The notes under the pieces are model-generated. The model was given only the letters and a program-made list of their open reading frames with translations. It did no database searches and was not told the origin of the DNA. A program made the position numbers and the translations under genes. A stretch of 6,258 bases of DNA from Burkholderiaceae bacterium (GTDB lineage: Bacteria; Pseudomonadota; Gammaproteobacteria; Burkholderiales; Burkholderiaceae_F), in NCBI GenBank assembly GCA_013696665.1, contig JACCYC010000040.1, positions 1 through 6,258 on the forward strand. Reading direction: 5' to 3'. The stretch's first letter is position 1. Each line of letters opens with the position of its first letter. This document shows positions 1-5,334 of the stretch, piece after piece.

Positions 1-456
1 ACTTCATGCGCGAGACGCTGAAAATACGCAGCGAACTCCGGGTCTTCGCCCTTGAGAAGATGGGGCAGCCGATAGAAAAACGCATCGCGCTGCAGCCACT
101 CGCGCATGAAGTCCTCCCACGAATTCCTGCGGCGCCGCTGAGCGGGCGTCATGTGCTCGCTGTGCGCGGTCAGAAACGCGCGTTCGAGCAGCGAGATCAG
201 CATGTCGAAAATCAGCTGCATGCGTTCCTGCTGCTCGGTGTCAGATCAACCGCTGCGGTATTGCTGCGCAAATGCAGATCGGGGTTATCGATCGCTACGC
301 GCAGAAAGTCGTTGTACGCATCCGACAGCAGCTGATAGACCTCGTCTTCTTCATTGCGCCGCTCGCGCCGCTGATCGAGCAGGAATACGCCTATCGCCAG
401 CGGCAGGCCAATGACGGTCACCACATAGCTCGCAAGCTCCCAGAACTCGATGTCAT
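1..456 (-). pseudogene. Unrecognised small membrane-anchored protein, frameshifted and cut by the left edge
   Basis: I do not recognise the family by name. On the minus strand a hydrophobic segment (ASYVVTVIGLPLAIGVFLL, about 436-380) is followed by a basic/acidic stretch (DQRRERRNEEDE) and a helical region (YQLLSDAYNDFL). This frame stops at 214-212 after eight residues that look out of phase. From about 236 the neighbouring frame resumes at once with EQQERMQLIFDM and stays open to position 1, passing SWEDFMREWLQRDAFF and LLKGEDPEFAAYFQRL. Only two bases (237-238) lie where one codon is expected, so a single-base loss explains the break. The start is also doubtful: an ATG at 456-454 overlaps the regulator's stop in a TGATG junction but is out of frame, and the only in-frame starts are GTGs at 424 and 421, inside the membrane segment. 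The protein would be a single-pass inner-membrane protein with a cytosolic helical domain, co-transcribed with the regulator. The break could be a real mutation or a sequence error. Confidence 0.7.
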
Positions 457-1151
457 CAACTGCCGTAGCGACGCAGCGCCGCCAGGTCGATGATGCGAAT
501 GCTGCCGTATTCGACTTCGACTAGCTTTCCGCGCACCAATACTTGTAACGCCTGATTGACCCGCTGGCGCGACACGCCGGATAGGTAGCCAATTTCTTCC
601 TGCGAAATCTCAAGCTCGCTTCGATGGCCGGGATACAAATGCGGATTGAACAGTTCGGCCAGACAACGTGCGACACGTGCATCGGGTTCGAGCAGGCGCT
701 CATACTCGACCATTCCGATGAATTGACCCAAGCGCTCGTTCAATTGAAGCAGCAGGAACCGGTTGAATGCAATGCTGGTTGAGAGCAGCCACTCGAACGT
801 CGCGCGCGGCATCCAGGCGATGCGCGTGTCCCGCAAAGCGACGATGTCGTACTTGCGCGGCTCACTCTTCAGCAACGAGCCCTCGCCGAACCATCCGCCT
901 GGCCCGATGCCGGTAAATGTCACGCTCTTACCCGCCGCCGACATCGAACTCATCTTGACCAACCCGTCGATAACACCGGTCCACGCCTCGATCGTTTCGC
1001 CTTTGCGTATCACTACGGTGCCGCCAGCAAAGCGCCGCTCTTCAACTTCAGCCGTGACGCGCCCACGCTGAGCCTCGTCGAGGCCGACCCACCATGCTCC
1101 GGTGGCGAGCATGCCGACGAGTTGCGAAGATGGAGGATCGGGTTCGGCCAC
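456..1151 (-). CDS. Crp/Fnr-family transcriptional regulator
   Basis: This is a cytosolic DNA-binding regulator of the Crp/Fnr family. Numbering from the outermost start (TTG at 1181; 241 residues), residues about 30-130 form the cyclic-nucleotide-type beta-roll, with the cassette WFGEGSLL (97-104) and R109. A long dimerisation helix follows at about 130-160. The winged helix-turn-helix at 190-232 (SQEEIGYLSGVSRQRVNQAL) aligns without gaps to the E. coli CRP helix-turn-helix. E100 and R109 sit near the positions of CRP E72 and R82, but K110 stands where CRP has S83, so the ligand may not be cAMP. The single cysteine (C173) argues against an Fnr-type iron-sulphur cluster. I chose GTG at 1151 because TTG at 1181 lies inside the inverted repeat at 1171-1188 and lacks a Shine-Dalgarno; the evidence for GTG is only slightly better. 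The gene is divergent from the ligase operon and probably controls it and itself. The family call is firm; the effector and start are not. Confidence 0.9.
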   Translation of the reverse strand: MAEPDPPSSQLVGMLATGAWWVGLDEAQRGRVTAEVEERRFAGGTVVIRKGETIEAWTGVIDGLVKMSSMSAAGKSVTFTGIGPGGWFGEGSLLKSEPRKYDIVALRDTRIAWMPRATFEWLLSTSIAFNRFLLLQLNERLGQFIGMVEYERLLEPDARVARCLAELFNPHLYPGHRSELEISQEEIGYLSGVSRQRVNQALQVLVRGKLVEVEYGSIRIIDLAALRRYGS

Positions 1152-1170
1152 GACCCCATTCTCGCGCAGA

Positions 1171-1188
1171 CTGTCATCCAAATGACAG
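1171..1188. promoter_or_regulatory. Perfect inverted repeat, probable Crp/Fnr-type operator
   Basis: CTGTCAT (1171-1177) and ATGACAG (1182-1188) are perfect inverted repeats around four bases (CCAA). The core reads TGTCA-N6-TGACA, which has the same half-site length and spacing as the CRP consensus TGTGA-N6-TCACA. It lies in the divergent region beside a Crp/Fnr gene, so binding by that regulator is the natural inference. The centre (1179.5) is about 132 bases before the ligase start and 28 bases before the preferred regulator start. It could activate the operon and repress the regulator. Confidence 0.7.
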
Positions 1189-1208
1189 TTACCCGGCGGC
1201 GGACGCCG

Positions 1209-1221
1209 TACCGTTCGGGAT
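1209..1221 (+). promoter_or_regulatory. Possible class II promoter -10 element for the ligase-transporter operon
   Basis: TACCGT at 1209-1214 keeps only the T, A and final T of a sigma-70 -10 box. If these are bases -12 to -7, transcription would start at 1221 and the inverted repeat would be centred exactly at -41.5, the usual site for class II activation by CRP/FNR proteins. There is no -35 box of its own, as is common for such promoters. The hexamer match is weak, so this is a positional inference; it would give a leader of about 90 bases. Confidence 0.25.
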
Positions 1222-1281
1222 TGTCCGAGAGCGGCACCTGCTACCGCTGCAGTAAGCTAGTTCGAAGTTCAACAGCGACGT

Positions 1282-1291
1282 GATTCGAATC
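1282..1291. repeat. 10-bp perfect palindrome GATTCGAATC before the ligase ribosome binding site
   Basis: GATTCGAATC is a perfect ten-base palindrome whose right end is eight bases before AAGGAG. Its TTCGAA core recurs at 1261-1266, 23 bases upstream, about two helical turns. It could be a second regulator's site in the leader. A ten-base palindrome is not rare enough in 130 bases to exclude chance, so this is recorded as seen, with no function assigned. Confidence 0.3.
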
Positions 1292-1299
1292 GCGCCATC

Positions 1300-1305
1300 A
1301 AGGAG
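1300..1305 (+). promoter_or_regulatory. Ribosome binding site that fixes the GTG start of the acyl-CoA ligase
   Basis: AAGGAG lies six bases before GTG at 1312. It is the best Shine-Dalgarno sequence in the window and supports a GTG start for the ligase. No ATG-initiated alternative is close by. Confidence 0.85.
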
Positions 1306-1311
1306 ACAATA

Positions 1312-3270
1312 GTGAATCGCGCGCCCAGCGCTACCGCGGCTGATACATTTCCGCGCCTGCTTGCTCAGCATGCGCAACAGCGACCCAATGCGACCGCGAT
1401 TCGTGAAAAGGATCTTGGCATCTGGCAGAGCTGGACGTGGCAGCAGATGCGCCAGGAGGTTGGCGAGATTGCTGCTGGCTTGATTCAAGCGGGCTTCAAA
1501 CGCGGCGACCACTTGGCGATCATCGGTGAAAATCGGCCGCGCCTGTATTTCACGATGACGGCGGTGCAGTGCCTGGGCGGGATTCCGGTGCCGATGTATC
1601 AGGATGCGGTGGCGGCCGAGATGACGTTCGTATTCGACAACGCCGAAATTCATTTTGCAGTCGTCGAGGATCAGGAGCAGGTCGACAAGGTGCTCGAGAT
1701 CCGCGAGAAAGTGCCGCATCTGAAACAAATCTTTTACGACGATGCACGCGGGCTGCGTCATTATCAGCAGCCCGGGCTGCAAGCTTATGAAGCGCTGAGG
1801 GCCAGCGGGCAAACGCTGCTGCAACAACAGCCGTCGATTGTTGACGAGCAGATCGGCATCGGTCGTGCATCGGACGTGGCCGCGATGTTTTACACGTCGG
1901 GTACCACCGGCCACGCCAAGGGCGTCGTGCTCGGCTACGACAATCTGATTTCAGCGGGGCGCGCCGGCGCCGAAATGGAAGCGCTAAGCGCTAACGAAGA
2001 GGTGCTGGCCTACCTGCCAATGGCATGGATTGGCCAGAACATCTTTTCCTATACCCAGTGGCTCGTCTGCGGTTTCACGGTGAACTGCCCGGAGTCGGCC
2101 GCGACGGTAAATGCTGACATGAAAGAGATCGGGCCCACTTATTACTTTGCGCCGCCGCGCGTGCTCGAAGCCATGCTGACGCAAGTAATGATCCGGATGG
2201 AAGATGCGTCTGCACTCAAGCGGCGCATGTTTCACTATTTCATGGGCGTCGCACGCAACGTTGGCGGACGGCTGCTCGACAAGGATCCGGTGAGTACGGT
2301 CGACCGGCTGCTTTATTCGCTGGGCGATGCGTTCGTGTACGCGCCGCTGCGAAATTCGCTCGGTATGAGCCGCGTCAGGGTTGCATATACCGCCGGCGAA
2401 GCGATCGGACCCGATCTGTTCACGTTCTATCGGTCGCTCGGCATCAATTTGAAGCAGCTCTATGGCTCGACCGAAACGTCGGTGTTCGTGTGCGTGCAGG
2501 AAAACGGCGGCGTCAAGGCAGACACCGTAGGACCACCGGTCAAAGGCGTTGAAATCAAGCTCACCGACGCCGGCGAAATCCTGATTCGCTCACCCGGCCT
2601 GTTTCGCGAGTACTACAAGGCACCCGAGGCGACGCGGGAAGCGAAGGACGTCGACGGCTGGTTTCACACCGGAGACGCCGGCTACTTCGACCAGGGCGGT
2701 CATCTGAAAATCATCGATCGCGCCAAGGATGTCGGCAAACTATCGGATGGCACACTGTTCGCACCGAAGTACATCGAGAACAAGCTGAAATTTTTCCCGA
2801 CGATCAAGGAGGCCGTGGCGTTCGGCGACCGGCGCTCAATGGTAACGGCGTTCGTCAACATCGACATGGAAGCCGTTGGCAACTGGGCCGAGCGTCATAA
2901 CCTGCCCTACGCCGGCTATACGGATCTGGCGGCAAAGCCGGAAGTCCTCACGCTGGTGCGTGAAGCGGTCGGTAAAGTCAACGCCGATTTAGCCAGCGAT
3001 CCGGCGCTCGCCAACGCGCAGATTCATCGCTTCATCGTGCTGCACAAGGAACTCGATGCGGATGACGACGAACTGACGCGCACGCGCAAGGTCCGCCGCG
3101 GCTTTATTCAGCAGAAGTTCGATCAACTGGTCGATGCTATGTACGGCGGGTTGAACGAGCAGTACGTCGAAACCGCGGTCAAGTTCGAGGATGGGCGCAC
3201 CGGGAAAATCAGCGCGACGCTGAAAGTCATCGACGCCGAAGTCTTTCCTGCGCTGAAGAAGGCGGCGTAA
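1312..3270 (+). CDS. AMP-forming acyl-CoA synthetase (long-chain fatty acid-CoA ligase type)
   Basis: This ATP-dependent ligase joins a carboxylic acid to coenzyme A through an acyl-adenylate, in the cytosol or at the inner membrane. At 652 residues it matches the long-chain (FAA1/FadD15-like) branch of the ANL superfamily. Visible motifs in order are the P-loop YTSGTTGHAKG (194-204), YGSTET (384-389), GWFHTGD (449-455) with the ribose-binding aspartate D455, and the hinge DRAKD (469-473) followed by VGKLSDGTLFAPKYIEN. The C-terminal RTRKVRR (590-596) holds K593, the candidate catalytic lysine. The GTG start is set by AAGGAG at 1300-1305. The gene is the first of the operon, and a two-base gap separates it from the Shine-Dalgarno-adjacent start of the next gene. 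Its place beside an importer suggests that it activates the imported acid. The true substrate cannot be read from the sequence: fatty, aromatic and other acids are all possible. All key motifs are intact. Confidence 0.93.
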   Translation: MNRAPSATAADTFPRLLAQHAQQRPNATAIREKDLGIWQSWTWQQMRQEVGEIAAGLIQAGFKRGDHLAIIGENRPRLYFTMTAVQCLGGIPVPMYQDAVAAEMTFVFDNAEIHFAVVEDQEQVDKVLEIREKVPHLKQIFYDDARGLRHYQQPGLQAYEALRASGQTLLQQQPSIVDEQIGIGRASDVAAMFYTSGTTGHAKGVVLGYDNLISAGRAGAEMEALSANEEVLAYLPMAWIGQNIFSYTQWLVCGFTVNCPESAATVNADMKEIGPTYYFAPPRVLEAMLTQVMIRMEDASALKRRMFHYFMGVARNVGGRLLDKDPVSTVDRLLYSLGDAFVYAPLRNSLGMSRVRVAYTAGEAIGPDLFTFYRSLGINLKQLYGSTETSVFVCVQENGGVKADTVGPPVKGVEIKLTDAGEILIRSPGLFREYYKAPEATREAKDVDGWFHTGDAGYFDQGGHLKIIDRAKDVGKLSDGTLFAPKYIENKLKFFPTIKEAVAFGDRRSMVTAFVNIDMEAVGNWAERHNLPYAGYTDLAAKPEVLTLVREAVGKVNADLASDPALANAQIHRFIVLHKELDADDDELTRTRKVRRGFIQQKFDQLVDAMYGGLNEQYVETAVKFEDGRTGKISATLKVIDAEVFPALKKAA

Positions 3271-3273
3271 GGA

Positions 3274-3528
3274 ATGACTGCCCGTACGGTGGCAGCCATC
3301 GCATGCCTGGTAGTCGGCGTGGGTCTTGCCGCATGGTCATTGGCGAACGGTCAGTTGCTGCTCGCTGTGGCGGGCTTTGCATTGATCTTCACGTTCCTGT
3401 ACCTGGTGATCGAAGCCGCGAACAAGGCGGGCAAGCCGAAGCACGAGATCAAGCGCGCGGCGAACTCGGCCTGGAGCATGAAGGACGAGGCCAGCCCTCC
3501 GGGTAAAGAAAACGGGGGCCGGAGGTGA
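3274..3528 (+). CDS. Small two-helix inner-membrane protein of the ligase-importer operon
   Basis: I do not recognise a named family. The 84-residue product has two hydrophobic segments, about residues 5-23 (TVAAIACLVVGVGLAAWSL) and 27-48 (QLLLAVAGFALIFTFLYLVI), joined by a very short loop, which predicts a hairpin. A strongly charged, lysine-rich tail of about 35 residues follows (AGKPKHEIKRA to the end) and should be cytosolic. ATG at 3274 follows the ligase stop by three bases, with AAGGA directly before it, so translation is probably coupled. Its TGA (3526-3528) overlaps the GTG of the ATPase gene by three bases in GTGA. The tight packing on both sides and the protein-like hydropathy make it a real gene rather than a chance frame. 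A helper of the importer, or an anchor for the ligase, would fit the context, but neither is shown. Confidence 0.75.
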   Translation: MTARTVAAIACLVVGVGLAAWSLANGQLLLAVAGFALIFTFLYLVIEAANKAGKPKHEIKRAANSAWSMKDEASPPGKENGGRR

Positions 3529-4319
3529 GTCGTGCGCGTCCCGACAACGCGGGCAAAGTGTTGCTGAACGTCGAGGATGTTTCGCTCGCCTTCGGTGGCG
3601 TCAAAGCGCTGCAGCAAGTGTCGTTTGACGTTTATGAGCATGAGATACGCGCAATCATCGGCCCCAATGGTGCCGGCAAGAGCTCGATGCTCAACGTGAT
3701 CAACGGCGTCTACACGCCGCAGCACGGCCGCATTACGTTTCTGGGCAGAGTGCGAGAGAACATGGACCCGCACGAAGCGGCCGCGGACGGTATCTCCCGC
3801 ACGTTCCAAAGCTTGGCGCTCTTCAAGGGCATGAGCGTGCTCGACAACATCATGACGGGCCGCAACCTGCGCATGAAGACCGGTGTGCTCCTGCAGGCGC
3901 TGCATTTCGGGCCCGGCAGGCGCGAAGAGTTGCGGCACCGCGAGTTTGTCGAACACATCATCGATTTTCTCGAAATTCAGGCGTATCGAAAGACCGCGGT
4001 CGGTCGGCTGCCGTACGGGCTGCAAAAGCGTGTTGACCTGGGGCGCGCGCTGGCGATGGAACCGAAGCTGCTGCTGCTCGACGAGCCGATGGCGGGCATG
4101 AACCTCGAAGAAAAAGAAGACATGAGTCGCTTCGTGCTCGACGTCAACGAGGAATTCGGCACGACCATCGTGCTGATAGAGCACGACATGGGCGTCGTGA
4201 TGGATATTTCCGACCGCGTCGTCGTCCTCGACTACGGCAAGAAGATCGGCGACGGGATGCCCGATCAGGTTCGCAATAGCCAGAACGTAATCGATGCTTA
4301 CCTGGGTGTCGCTCACTGA
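3525..4319 (+). CDS. ABC transporter ATP-binding protein, LivG-like (branched-chain amino acid type)
   Basis: This cytosolic ATPase subunit powers an importer of the hydrophobic amino acid (HAAT/Liv) family. The 264 residues carry a complete nucleotide-binding domain: Walker A GPNGAGKSS (46-54), Q-loop Q95 in TFQS, a family-typical signature LPYGLQKRV (about 162-170), Walker B LLLLDEP (182-188) with catalytic E187, and the switch histidine H220 in IEHD. The long insert between the Q-loop and the signature, and the C-terminal tail ending NVIDAYLGVAH, are typical of LivG rather than LivF. GTG at 3525 overlaps the upstream stop (GTGA), so initiation is probably coupled; GGGGG at 3514-3518 may serve as a weak ribosome binding site. 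The stop overlaps the next gene's ATG by one base (TGATG). The ligand is unlikely to be a branched-chain amino acid, given the neighbouring CoA ligase, but this is inference from context. Confidence 0.93.
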   Translation: MSRARPDNAGKVLLNVEDVSLAFGGVKALQQVSFDVYEHEIRAIIGPNGAGKSSMLNVINGVYTPQHGRITFLGRVRENMDPHEAAADGISRTFQSLALFKGMSVLDNIMTGRNLRMKTGVLLQALHFGPGRREELRHREFVEHIIDFLEIQAYRKTAVGRLPYGLQKRVDLGRALAMEPKLLLLDEPMAGMNLEEKEDMSRFVLDVNEEFGTTIVLIEHDMGVVMDISDRVVVLDYGKKIGDGMPDQVRNSQNVIDAYLGVAH

Positions 4320-5332
4320 TGCGCACCTACCTCCTGAAAAATTGGGCGGTCGTCGCGCTGATCGCTGCGCTGGTGATCGGGATGGCATTGCCGCTTGCCA
4401 CCGGTATCAGCGCCCCCGGCTTCTATTTCGAAGTGATGCTCGGCGGGTTGATGTCGGGCGTGCTGTATTCGCTGGTGGCGTTGGGTCTGGTGCTCATTTT
4501 CAAAGCGTCCGGCGTATTCAATTTCGCGCAGGGCGCGATGGTGCTGTTCGCGGCACTGGCGGTCGCGCGCATGAGCGAGGTGATGCCGCTGCCGCTAGCG
4601 TTCGTTCTGGCGATCGGCGTGATGGCGGCATTCGCCTGGCTGGTCGAGCGGGTGGTGCTGCGCCATCTGGTCAACCAGGATGCGGTGGTGCTGCTGATGG
4701 CCACCCTCGGCGTTTCATTTTTTCTCGACGGCTTCGGGCAGACCGTCTGGGGCAGCGACATTTATACGATCGATACCGGTTTGCCGAAGACACCGGCGCT
4801 GGTCTTCGAGAATGTATTTCAAGGCGGCATTCTGATCAACACCGAAGATCTGGTCGCCGCCGCAGTGGCGGCGTTACTCGTGATCGCGCTTGCGCTGTTT
4901 TTTCAGAAGACCGCCACCGGCCGCGCGCTGCGCGCAGTGGCCGACGATCATCAGGCGGCGCAGTCGATCGGCATTCCGCTGAATCGCATCTGGGTGATCG
5001 TCTGGTCCGTAGCGGGTTTTGTTGCGCTGGTGGCCGGCGTGGTCTGGGGCTCGAAGCTCGGCGTGCAGTTTTCGCTGTCGCTGATTGCGCTGAAGGCGCT
5101 GCCGGTGGTGATTCTCGGCGGGTTCACCTCGGTGCCCGGCGCCATCCTTGGCGGGTTGATTATCGGAGTCGGCGAAAAGTTCGCCGAAGTGTTCCTCAGC
5201 CCGGTCCTGGTTGCCCGGTTCGATCTGGCGGGCGGCGGCATCGAAAACTGGTTTGCGTACATGCTGGCGTTACTTTTCCTGCTGGTCAGACCCGAGGGGC
5301 TGTTCGGCGAGCGACACATCGATCGCGTTTGA
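4319..5332 (+). CDS. ABC transporter permease, LivH-like
   Basis: This is the first of two inner-membrane permease subunits of the HAAT-type importer. The 337 residues contain about eight or nine hydrophobic stretches, beginning at residues 8-28. The family-typical segment after the second helix, FKASGVFNFAQGAM (61-74), is present. So is the cytosolic coupling loop LRAVADDHQAAQSIGI (204-219), the EAA-like region that contacts the ATPase, and the conserved late segment LPVVILGGFTSVPGAILGG. It ends with RPEGLFGE, usual for LivH/LivM proteins. The N-terminal helix before the usual start of LivH homology is slightly long but common in this subgroup. The ATG overlaps the ATPase stop by one base (TGATG), and the next gene begins two bases after the stop. 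No frame damage is seen. Confidence 0.92.
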   Translation: MRTYLLKNWAVVALIAALVIGMALPLATGISAPGFYFEVMLGGLMSGVLYSLVALGLVLIFKASGVFNFAQGAMVLFAALAVARMSEVMPLPLAFVLAIGVMAAFAWLVERVVLRHLVNQDAVVLLMATLGVSFFLDGFGQTVWGSDIYTIDTGLPKTPALVFENVFQGGILINTEDLVAAAVAALLVIALALFFQKTATGRALRAVADDHQAAQSIGIPLNRIWVIVWSVAGFVALVAGVVWGSKLGVQFSLSLIALKALPVVILGGFTSVPGAILGGLIIGVGEKFAEVFLSPVLVARFDLAGGGIENWFAYMLALLFLLVRPEGLFGERHIDRV

Positions 5333-5334
5333 CC

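Noticed and set aside
212..245. Programmed ribosomal frameshift in the left-edge gene
   Set aside because: No slippery heptamer or obvious downstream structure is visible at the break; a one-base loss explains it more simply.
6..493. Plus-strand frames of 70-110 codons at the left edge
   Set aside because: They oppose the two halves of the minus-strand membrane-protein gene, whose translation is much more protein-like.
525..1150. Assignment of the regulator as an Fnr oxygen sensor
   Set aside because: The N-terminal cysteine cluster needed for an iron-sulphur centre is absent; the only cysteine is C173.
1240..1262. Hairpin around the repeated CTGC/GCAG bases in the divergent region as a terminator
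   Set aside because: The arms are only four bases, there is no T run, and it lies upstream of a gene rather than after one.
1189..1914. A 241-codon open frame on the minus strand across the ligase 5' end and the divergent region
   Set aside because: It lies opposite the well-supported ligase and covers the operator region; its composition (R, H, L rich) is that of a mirror frame and no motif is visible.
3351..4388. A 345-codon open frame on the minus strand, opposite the ATPase gene
   Set aside because: It is antisense to a complete LivG-like protein with every ABC motif; its translation is rich in H, R and V with no recognisable domain, as expected of a shadow in GC-rich DNA.
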